In this document: one piece after another, positions 18,481 to 25,916 of the stretch
Position numbering within the stretch: the first letter of the stretch is position 1
How the letters are laid out: the number at the start of each line of letters is the position of its first letter
Assembly: GCA_009746045.1 (NCBI GenBank)
Contig: RPFO01000819.1
Location: forward strand, 517,501-543,416
From: Mesostigma viride
Taxonomy: Eukaryota; Streptophyta; Mesostigmatophyceae; Mesostigmatales; Mesostigmataceae
Direction: 5' to 3'
Length of the DNA stretch: 25,916 nucleotides
The notes under the pieces: generated by a model
What the model was told of the DNA's origin: nothing
The model's input: the letters and a program-made list of their open reading frames with translations, nothing else
Database searches by the model: none
Made by a program: the position numbers and the translations under genes

Positions 18481-21400
18481 CTGTGGTCGCGGTGAGTAAT
18501 TGTGGTGATGAGTGGGTGGGGTGGGTGGTTGTCGTGATGGGCAGTTGGGGTGGGTGGTGTTGGTGAGTGGTGGTGATGGGTGGTGGGTGTTGGATGGTGG
18601 TGCGGCTGGCGATGTCCGAGGGTTGGGCACAATGTGGCCGTCAAGGTCATCAGTGGGCAGTGGTGGGAGCACAAGGAACCGAGGGGATGCAATCACATGT
18701 CATCCAATCGTGGTAACTGGGTGCTCACAAGTATTCACAGCTCATGGCCATCTGTAACCGCTTTCATGCCAGTTGCTACTTGCATTATAAGGAATGATAG
18801 CCAATCTCTTTAGAACGGAGGTACCTGACGGCAGGGCCGCAGGCTAAGACCCTCTTTATTTGTCAAAATGGACACGGCTATTCTCAATTTCTATACTACT
18901 ATATTTCCCCCTATTTCTCCTGATCTGATCTTTCATGGAAGCAAATGACTGGCTCTAAAGAGGCAGCACGTATCAGGAAAGGCCACCAGTTCCCCACCAC
19001 CGCAGCGCGTGCGCGTGCTGTACGTACTCGCCAGAGTGGGGCCAGGGGTCGTAGAATGTTGACGGCTGCCAGATGCAAGTGTAGGACCCCTGCAGGATAG
19101 ACAATGTGCCGAGGGTTCAACACCAAGTATGCGTGTAAGCGCGTGTCAGGTCAGATTGGTTAAAGAGAGAGGGATGCATGCCGAAGGCGGTGGGCAGGGC
19201 AGCCTTGTCCACAACTTGGATGCCCCCCCCTCTCCATCCTCTCCCCCATGCGCACATCCACATGCAGAATGGTCCCCCATGTGACTGTGGTCACCTTTCA
19301 CCGCTCCGCGTGCGCTCACCTGCCACTGCCGCATGTGGCCTCACCTTGGCCAGCCCCGCATGCCCACTTACTCGACCTAAGGCTGTCCTGTTAGGAAAAA
19401 AAACAAGAAATCGTCAAAAAAGAGTTTTATCGCCAGCCCCGCACGCTCTCACCTTGCACTGCCCCCCAACAACCTCACAACGCATGGTCTTGTACGGATC
19501 ACCTTACACTGCCCCTTAACACCCTCGCAACGCATGGTCTTGTACGGATCACCTTACACTGCCCCTTAACACCCTCACAACGCATGGTCTTGTACGGCTC
19601 ACCTTACACTGCCCCCCAATAACCTCACAACGCATGGTCTTGTACGGCTCACCTCGCGCCGCCCCCCAACACCCTCACAACGCATGGTCTTGTATGGATC
19701 ACCTTGCGCTGCCCCCCAACACCCTCACAACGCATGGTCTTGCACGGCTCACCTTGTGCTGCCCCCCAATAACCTCACAACGCATGGTCTTGTACGGCTC
19801 ACCTTGCGCTGCCCCCCAACACCCTCACAACGCATGGTCTTGTTCGGCTCACCTTGCACTGGCCCCCAACACCCTCACAACGCATGGTCTTGTACGGCTC
19901 ACCTTGCGCTGCCCCCCAACACCCTCACAACGCATGGTCTTGTACGGCTCACCTTGCGCTGCCCCCCAACACCCTCACAACGCATGGTCTTGTTCGGCTC
20001 ACCTTGCACTGGCCCCCAACACCCTCACAACGCATGGTCTTGTACGGCTCACCTTGCACGCCCCCCAACACCCTCACAACGCATGGTCTTGTACGGCTCA
20101 CCTTGCGCTGCCCCGCGCACACTTATATTTCAGAGCTGTCCCTTGAAAGCTCACCTTGACCAGCCCCGTACACCCTCACATTGAGCGACTCCTCATGTGT
20201 GCTATCACCTTGAAATGCCCCACATGCGCTTACCTTGACCTGCCCCTCCCCCCCCTCCCAACCTCAGTCTAAACTCGTCCCCATGTGCGCGTGCTCACCT
20301 TGAACTGGCCCGCGTGCAGCAGAGGCAGGTCCAGGTAGTGCGACATCAGCTCCAGCAAATGAAACAGCCAGCTGAACACGGGGTGCGCAGGACACAGTTT
20401 CGTGGGGGAAGCAACGGATGAAAGGGGGGAAAGGGGTTGAAGGAGTTGAAGGGATGAACTGAGTGACAAGAATGGAAGAACGAAATGAATGGAACAAAGG
20501 AATCAAACTTCAAGAAAGCAGGTGGCACAGCCTCAATTACGATGCGGAAGAAAGAAGTAAAGGTGGCCACGTGTGAGAAAACACACGTCCTGTGATCGCT
20601 CTAAGGATCACACGCACAACACAACGTGCTGATTCTCACGCACCCGAGAGGTAGCCCTGGCGAAGCCTAGCGGCGGAACTTAGACAATACCGCGGTGTGA
20701 GCGCGGAAAAAAAAAAAAAGCAGGCACGAACACAAGTGCGTCGGAGAGCAGGCATCCAACACGAAGGTAGGTAGGCAGGAAGGCAAGCCGACAGAAGCGC
20801 CGGCACGACACCAAGCAGGAGGGCAGGCATCAGACAATAAGGCAGAGGTAGGCAGCGAGGAAGGCACGCAGGAACTAGTGCCGCACGCACCCAAACGCGG
20901 CGGCAAGCTCCCAGGGCGGCAGCGACAGGAACTTTTCGGCGTCCGGCGGCAGTCGTGCGCCGCACAGCTGGACGGTGACCGTCTCGGCAGCGCCTGATGC
21001 TAGCGCATGCTGTTGCTGATGCGGATGTGGTTGTTGTTGATGCTGCGGATGCAGCTGGTGATGGTGATGGTGGTGGTGCCGGCCGGAGGTGTCGCGGTCC
21101 ATGAACTGGGAGGGGATGGAAAGAGTACGAACAAGGGAGGGGCACAGGCAGTGGAAAAGTGCAGACAATAGACGGTTGATGAGAAAAGGGGTTGGGATGG
21201 GGGTGGAGGGGGAAAAGGGCGAGAGAGGAAGGACAAATAGGCTATGCAACAGAATAGCAGTAAAGGAGCGACATCCAAGTATTTAGATGTCATCCACCAG
21301 TATGCCACGGGGCGGCCAGGATGTCCGGGGCCCACAGCAGGGTAGGCCATGGAGACAATCGGGTAGAGACCGCTCCCGAGAAGGCAGCATTGGTAAACCT

Positions 21401-24400
21401 GGCTCTCCATTTTAGCCTATAAAGTAGAAAAGTCAGAGGGAAAAGGTGAGGAGAAAGAGCGGGATAGAAGGAGTTGGGAAACTGTTGTACGAGCTGCCCC
21501 GGGCGGGATGGAGAGCAAACCTGCCTGGGTACCCGCTGTGCTATGAGTTCTGCCAGAGTTCTGCTTGAGATCTGCTATCCGTTATGCTATGTATTGGTAA
21601 ACATCTCACCAGCTGTGTAAGCATGACTTCAACTGCTAGTACGCGCCTTACCGGCTGCATGGGCGGGGTGGAGCGCAAGACCTGCCTCTACGTCCATTAT
21701 GTGATTATGACAACGACTGCCTCACCAGCTGCATGGGCAGGATGGAGCGCAGCTGCTGCAGCACCGCGACGCGTTTCTGGACCAACCGAGCGATGAGTTG
21801 CTGCTGCAGGAGGGGAGGGGGGGGCAAAGGGCAGAAAATATGCCAAGCAAAGGGTGGGGGAAGTGGAGATGGGGACAGGGGGGAAAGGGGGGGGAAGGGG
21901 GCAGGGGAAGGGGAAGGGGAAAGGGGGGGCAAAGGGGGCGGGGGAAGGGGGGGGGGGAAGAGGGGAAATGGAGGGGAAGCTGGCGCCAATGTCAGGGGGT
22001 AAGGGGGCAGATACACATGGCCAAGTGGCCGAGGGTTATGACAACAGACGGGTCACTGAACTTCTAATAAATGGGTGGAAACAGGAAAATCATTACAGTA
22101 ATGGGTGGATCGTTACCACCAGGTAGCAGTCATTATTATGAGTGGATCATCAAACTCAGAAGGACTGCCATCAACAGTGGAATGCTAAATCTCTTTTTGC
22201 TGTTGTTGCTTTTCTTTTTTCTCTTCTCTTTTTTTTTTTTTCATAGCAAGGCTTGTGCTGGGGCATGAACAAACGACAGGACAAGAAACCTTCACGGCCG
22301 ATCGCCTGCACTTGTGCTATTCATATCCCATGGAAAGGAGGCCAACGTCGACAACACGACGGCAATGAGGCATCCAGACGCGAGCACGTGGCATGCACTC
22401 TGCCACGTGCGCAAGCAGCTTACGCGCGCAAGCTCCCCTTCAACTACTTCTGCAAGCAACGTGGCGTGTACTTACGCAGGCGCGCGCGCTGCAAGCCAGC
22501 AGCTGGTCCCCCTGCTCCTCAAGCGCCGCCTGGTGCGCGCGCAGCTGACGGGGGGGGAGTAACGGAGGACAGCGGAATGAAGGGGCAGGGAGGACAATGG
22601 AAGGGACGAGAAAGAGGTCAGGGGGGGAAGGAGGGGGGGCGGGGGGAAGAAGTGGGGGGGAACCAAATGGGGTGAAATAACAAAGGAGGTGAAACAACGG
22701 TGGCAGTCAGCAAGCTCAGAACGTTCATCAGGGTGGTGGTAAGTCACATGAGCAATGTCAGCGGCGGCATGCGCCGAAGGGTATGTGCCGCCATGCACGC
22801 CATCTTGTCCACCAGAGCACTCCAAAAGGACCTGGCCTGTCAACAAGAGCGCTGACAAGTGCCCAGCTCTCCGCTGGACATTCCTTGTGCTCACGCTTTG
22901 AGCACCAACTGGCATCCGAATAACAGCCACCAACCTCACTGTCGACCACTGGTGATGGATAGGAAGAGTTGAACCGCAGCGGCAGCAGGTAGCTGAAAAA
23001 GAAAGGGATAACGAGAGTGATACTAACAAAATGCACACGCTGACCATGAGCCCTCATTGACCAACAGGTCGCCCTGCTCATGCCTCGTCCATGGATAGAG
23101 CCCATGGTCCATAGGTAGTACAATGACCATACCTCGTGAGTTGTCCATAAAAGAATTCAACAGAATACTAAGGCGGCGCTCACCTCATCGGTGCAATAGA
23201 GATACTGCACAGAGAGATAAACCAGCCGAGCTCAAGTATTCCACGAAAAGTCCTAACCCCTCCAAAAATCAACCTTCGTGTTTGTCGCCTAAGTAGGGCA
23301 GTATTTCGGATCATTAGGTAGTGAATCGTGGTACAAAAATCGGCCCTTTGGGGGTTCGCTGCAGATCGATGGATGAATCCCGGATACTCTACGCGCGAAG
23401 CGCCAGGGGCGCCGCTGGGCACGCGGCCGCTTCAGTAGCCTCCTCTCCGGAGCGAAGCGAAGGAGCACGCTACTACGAAAAAGGGACGGAAAGGAATTTC
23501 AGTGGCGACGGGGGACGGGCGACGGGACACTAGCCACCGGCAGTGTCAGGAATTTCAGCGCTGACGGGCAACCGGCGACGGGACCCTAGCAACGGGCGAC
23601 TTCGGAGAGGGACGGATGGAATTTCAGCGGTGACGGGCCAGTGGTTACTACCACGGGCCAATAGCCACGGGCCAATTGCCACGGGCCAATTGCCACGGGA
23701 AATTACCAGCCACGGGCAACTAGCCATGGGCAACAAGCCACGGGCAATTTCAGCAAGGGACGCAAGGAATTACGGGCGATGGACCACTGCTGTAGCAACG
23801 GGCCACGGGCCACGGGCCACGGGCAACGGGCAACTAGCCACGGAGGTACGGGAGGTACATCAACGGGCCACTAGCCAGTAGCGGCACAGCCGCCGGGCCA
23901 CGGGCAACGGGCCACGGGCACCGGGCCACGGGCACCGGGCCACGGGCACCGGGCCACGGGCCACGGGCCACGGGCACGGGCATGGGAATTCAGATAGCAG
24001 CCGGACTTGAATAGCGGAGTCTCCAATAGTAGTCCAAAGTTATAGGGGGCTTGGCCCCCGCCAAGTCTACTTGTATTCCATAAGGAGTCGGCGGCGGCGC
24101 TCACCTCGTCCGTGGCAAAAGTACAGGGAGACAAGGGCCACCCTCACCTCGTCGCTTGCAGCCCTCAGCGCGGCCGCCTTAGCCTCCAACCGGTGTTGCG
24201 TGTGGCTGCGCAGCCGTTGCACTGCAGGAATGCAAGGCAGGGGGGGGGAAGAGCATGTGACCAAAGGGTGTGCGGGGGATGCACGAAGGCAGGCGATGTC
24301 ATGTCCAGGGCACTTCTTTCTACAACCCCATGGTGTTAGAAAATCTTAAGGAAGCGCCCCTTCCCCCCAATGTACAAACGCTTGTTGACAACCTCACCAT

Positions 24401-25104
24401 CCAAACGTTTGGGCAAACAGACCCCACAAACGCCACACAAGCTCCCCCCCTGAGGCAGACGCATGAGCTCATAAACCCAAACACAGCTTTTAAACCCAAG
24501 CACACATTTGCGCGGATGCTTGTTGAGGATGCCCCCAAAACATTATGAAAAAAAACTCAAGTTGATGCACACCGACACACAAATAACCCTCTCACCAAGC
24601 CCTCCGAAATGAACGCTGGCGGACGCACCCGTGCCTCCCTCCCTTCCCCCACGAACGTTATGGTGACATGCACACTTGCTTTAGGGTTTAGGGTTTAGGG
24701 TTTAGGGTTTAGGGTTTAGGGTTTAGGGTTTAGGGTTTAGGGTTTAGGGTTTAGTTTCTTGACATGCACACTCGCACGTACATTTCTTGACAGGCACACA
24801 TGCACGTACGTTTCTTGACATGCACACTCGCACGTACATTTCTTGACATGCTCTGTTCTCCACACACAACCGTCTCTTTACCCCCGTCATCACATCCCTG
24901 GCCCCCGCTTCCCACGTACGTTCCTTGGTGAGCTCACCCACCCAGCAACCGTCCCCCCCAACACGCAACCCGTCCCCCTCACACCCTACGCCAGAACGTA
25001 CGCTTCTTCACGCGCTCCCTCTGCTCGGCCACCCGTTCTGCTAACCACCGCACCCTCTCCGCGTGCTGCTGCCTGTCACGCCGCGCGGCCGACGCCTCCG
25101 CCTG
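16828..25104 (-). CDS. ATG14/UVRAG(VPS38)-like PI3K complex subunit, 5'-incomplete, 9-10 exons
   Basis: Exons in transcript order: 25,104-25,002; 24,221-24,148; 22,544-22,476; 21,803-21,726; 21,105-20,891; 20,371-20,299; 19,387-19,320 (tentative); 18,480-18,152; 17,746-17,527; 17,074-16,828. All have GT/AG borders and successive phases agree (1,0,0,0,2,0,2,1,2), giving about 491 residues. Layout: coiled coil (1-108) ending VLQQLRSILPMQ; His/Gln-rich insert; LCGARLPPDA; WELAAAFGWLFHLLELMSHY LDLPLL (about 173-198), matching the family's ALG-HL-YL-VPL core; LQRGAQMLQRSAACLAVAGF; and a C-terminus GWSLIEAP...SQPEDVDHWIRAMFVDA like that I recall in plant ATG14 proteins. Family role: adaptor of the VPS34-VPS15-ATG6 lipid kinase in autophagy or endosome sorting. 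The N-terminal exon(s), where plant ATG14 has a Cys-rich segment, are not in the window. Confidence 0.72.
18498..18605. repeat. GTGGGTGG-type GT-rich low-complexity tract
   Basis: Degenerate GTGGGTGG/GGTGATGG units on the plus strand, C/A-rich on the minus strand, directly upstream (minus strand) of the exon 8 acceptor of the ATG14-like gene. It probably acts only as an unusual C/A-rich acceptor region. Confidence 0.7.
19320..19387 (-). other. Tentative exon 7 of the ATG14-like gene
   Basis: A very strong acceptor (TTGTTTTTTTTCCTAACAG on the minus strand) precedes 19,387. Reading on in phase 0 gives DSLRSSKWACGAGQ, and the GTGAGC at 19,319 leaves phase 2, as exon 8 needs. The peptide itself is not convincing, and other GTGAG sites nearby (19,349) are alternatives. 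It sits at the far end of the splice-site-bearing repeat field. Confidence 0.4.
19448..20113 (-). repeat. 50-bp minisatellite, about 13 units, each with a 5' splice site
   Basis: Thirteen copies of CGCATGGTCTTG spaced 50 bp apart (from 19,481 to 20,080) define the array. On the minus strand each unit contains GGGGGCAGCGCAAG followed by GTGAGC, close to the preceding exon 6 end GGGCCAGTTCAAG and its GTGAGC donor at 20,299. Between the exon and the array are degenerate intermediates (GGTCAAGGTAAGC near 20,235, TTTCAAGGTGATA near 20,210, GGTCAAGGTGAGC near 20,155). A variant unit recurs after 150 bp, so part of the array has a three-unit higher-order repeat. Long reading frames here are produced by the repeat because 3 x 50 is a multiple of three. 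The array fills most of one intron. Confidence 0.95.
20299..21105 (-). other. ATG14-like exons 5-6: His/Gln insert and conserved core
   Basis: Exon 5 (21,105-20,891, 215 nt) begins FMDRDTSGR, has seven consecutive His from a CAC/CAT repeat, a Gln/His/Pro stretch, then ETVTVQLCGARLPPDAEKFL. It ends in two bases (GG) that are completed by the first base of exon 6 (20,371-20,299). The joined sequence PPWELAAAFGWLFHLLELMS is continuous across the junction, which supports the splice. The donors are GTGCGT and GTGAGC. Confidence 0.75.
20372..20890 (-). other. ATG14-like intron 5
   Basis: 519 nt, with a phase-2 donor GTGCGT and acceptor GTGTTCAG. On the minus strand it is rich in GCCTGCC/GCCTACC motifs at about 20,720-20,880, and a T-rich run lies at 20,707-20,719. 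No gene is seen within. Confidence 0.65.
21106..21725 (-). other. ATG14-like intron 4 with echoed exon ends
   Basis: 620 nt, with donor GTGAGG and acceptor CCCTCCCAG. Downstream of the donor, a diverged copy of the end of exon 4 with its donor lies at 21,645-21,690 (minus strand CATGCAGCCG followed by GTAAGG), and a weaker one at about 21,605-21,625 (CAGCTG followed by GTGAGA). Confidence 0.65.
21804..22475 (-). other. ATG14-like intron 3 with G-rich tract
   Basis: 672 nt, with donor GTAAGT and acceptor CCTGCAG. Plus-strand 21,808-22,000 is almost pure purine with many G3-G9 runs, so the transcript side is a very long C/T tract before the acceptor. A T12 run lies at about 22,229-22,240. A short echo of the exon 3 end is at 22,415-22,440. 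Confidence 0.65.
22545..24147 (-). other. ATG14-like intron 2, 1,603 nt
   Basis: It contains, from the donor side, an echo of the splice-donor region at 24,087-24,118, a second echo at 23,170-23,215, the ACGGGCCA-type satellite (23,510-23,990) and a G-rich purine tract at 22,550-22,675 before the acceptor. No protein-coding exon could be supported inside. Confidence 0.6.
23510..23990. repeat. Degenerate ACGGGCCA/ACGGGCAA satellite
   Basis: Short units of CCACGGG and CAACGGG, 6-12 bp, are repeated dozens of times, sparse at 23,510-23,760 and dense at 23,795-23,985. Reading frames in it (Ala/Arg/Gly/Pro/Trp repeats) are by-products. It lies within ATG14-like intron 2. Confidence 0.9.
24680..24754 (+). 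repeat. Interstitial telomeric tract (TTTAGGG)n
   Basis: 75 bp, 10.7 perfect units of TTTAGGG, the Arabidopsis-type telomere repeat also found in many green algae but not the TTTTAGGG of Chlamydomonas. It is flanked on both sides by GACATGCACACT(T/C)GC, so it interrupts a local tandem repeat. Confidence 0.97.
24755..24855 (-). repeat. 28-bp minisatellite carrying GTACGT
   Basis: About 3.5 units start TTTCTTGACATGCACAC on the plus strand at 24,755, 24,783, 24,811 and 24,839. On the minus strand each reads GTCAAGAAA(T/C) then GTACGT, resembling the end of the preceding ATG14-like exon, GTGAAGAAGC then GTACGT (donor at 25,001). Another partial match is AAGGAAC then GTACGT at about 24,914-24,928. 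Confidence 0.9.
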
Positions 25105-25500
25105 CTAGGCGACAGCATGCCGTGGATAGATGGTTGTAGTGGACAGGTTGAAGTGGGCAGGTGGCACGTGGGCAGGTAGTGGGCAGGTGGCACATGGACA
25201 GGTTGTACTGAGAAGCTGGCACAATATTTTCACAATCCAATTCCCTTCACAGTACGCGAGTGGCAGAGGGGAGGGCAGCTGCAGGGCAAAGATCCCGGAA
25301 GGGGGCAGATACGGGGTGGGAAGAGGCACATGGCAGGGGGGATGCTGAGGCATCCGCTGAACAGTGATGATGACACGGGTCTGGGAAATCCTGCGCCTTC
25401 CGCGATGGGTTGCACCCGCGACAGCCAAAAGATTGGCATGGGTCCCAATTAGGGAAAAGAATTCTCGATCTCGAGTGATGGAGGGGGGACCGGTAGGATG
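25105..25500. other. 5' intron of the ATG14-like gene or unresolved exons
   Basis: Contains GTGGGCAGGTGGCAC-like short repeats at 25,130-25,215. A minus-strand frame (LLAVAGATHRGRRRISQTRV near 25,380-25,430) is protein-like, but no splice sites with matching phase could be chosen, so it is not included in the gene model. Confidence 0.35.
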
Positions 25501-25529
25501 GGGGCAGAACCTAGACGCATGCCAGGGAG

Positions 25530-25893
<364 letters not shown>

Positions 25894-25916
25894 TTCTCGA
25901 GGCCTAGACCTTAACT

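Larger units (their letters stand above)
24222..25001 (-). other. ATG14-like intron 1 of the visible part
   Basis: 780 nt, with donor GTACGT after exon end GTGAAGAAGC, and acceptor TTCCTGCAG. It contains the 28-bp GTACGT-bearing minisatellite and the telomere-type tract. No other gene is recognised. Confidence 0.65.
21726..25104 (-). other. ATG14-like exons 1-4 of the visible part: coiled coil
   Basis: Four exons of 103, 74, 69 and 78 nt code for a continuous charged helix: RRDRQQHAERVRWLAERVAE, then HRLEAKAAALRAASDE, LRAHQAALEEQGDQLLAC and LIARLVQKRVAVLQQLRSIL. The last ends in ILPMQ, at the place where family members have a conserved Leu-x-x-(Ile/Phe)-(Tyr/Phe)-Pro-Ile. Acceptors follow good polypyrimidine tracts (for example TTCCTGCAG at 24,222-24,230 and CCCCCGTCAG at 22,545-22,554). 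Two acceptors have a second AG three bases on (25,101 and 21,800), so one residue is uncertain at each. Confidence 0.7.

Noticed and set aside
18106-18495. Plus-strand 129-codon frame ending at a GTGAGT donor, Ala/Ser/Pro-rich like a transit peptide
   Set aside because: It is antisense to ATG14-like exon 8, whose phase, splice sites and RLQRGAQMLQRSAACLAV motif fit the minus strand better.
19448-20113. CRISPR-like regular array
   Set aside because: Units are contiguous 50-bp repeats with no unique spacers, in a eukaryotic intron.
19634-20184. Three long plus-strand frames with repeated NAWSC/AHLALPPNTLTTHG-type sequence
   Set aside because: They are produced by the 50-bp tandem repeat, since three units make 150 nt and stay open in all frames. 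No non-repeat domain is present.
23530-23881. Frames through the ACGGGCCA satellite
   Set aside because: Open only because the short repeat lacks stops in that frame; the composition is purely repeat-driven.
24270-24548. 92-codon plus-strand frame with MVLENLKEAPLPPNVQTLVD
   Set aside because: It looks mildly protein-like but lies antisense inside an intron, has no family motif, and its far end is low-complexity Pro/Thr/Lys.

Overview
The window looks like nuclear DNA of a green-lineage eukaryote, most likely a unicellular alga. The evidence is a spliced gene for the plastid ribosomal protein uL18c with a transit-peptide-like first exon, many GT-AG introns, plant-type (TTTAGGG)n telomeric repeats, decayed LINE retrotransposons, small inverted-repeat elements and abundant minisatellites. 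The species cannot be fixed from sequence alone. No search was run; family names rest on motifs read by eye.

Layout. (1) 1-2,030: two decayed LINE pieces pointing away from each other, a reverse-transcriptase 3' end on the minus strand (161-900) and a 5' UTR/ORF1 start on the plus strand (1,190-2,027). (2) 2,030-4,640: an unassigned 287-codon minus-strand ORF, a 161-bp mariner-like MITE with TA flanks (4,149-4,309), and a short A-tailed retroposon inside a perfect 15-bp target-site duplication (4,488-4,632). (3) 4,868-8,109: the four-exon gene for plastid ribosomal protein L18, 186 codons, all intron phases consistent. (4) 8,200-10,500: no gene recognised. (5) 10,505-16,130: three more LINE pieces on the minus strand (ORF1 C-terminal part, nearly whole ORF1, RT domain), with a 177-bp inverted-repeat element, a 126-bp tandem duplication and a dispersed hairpin repeat between or beside them. 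(6) 16,828-25,104 and beyond: a minus-strand gene of at least nine or ten exons that I reconstructed from splice sites, reading phase and protein motifs. It encodes an ATG14/UVRAG(VPS38)-like subunit of the class III phosphatidylinositol 3-kinase complex. About 491 residues are visible; the 5' end lies beyond the window. (7) 25,500-25,916: long G and GA purine tracts.

The two genes are not functionally linked. One serves plastid translation, the other autophagy or endosomal sorting.

The most unusual signal is shared by both. After several exons, the last few exon bases plus the 5' splice site are repeated downstream inside the following intron, from a single extra copy (uL18 exon 3) to a 13-unit, 50-bp minisatellite (ATG14-like intron at 19,388-20,298). 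Each repeat family keeps the splice-donor sequence of its own exon. This suggests that tandem duplication of exon/intron borders recurs in this genome and makes arrays of decoy or alternative 5' splice sites.
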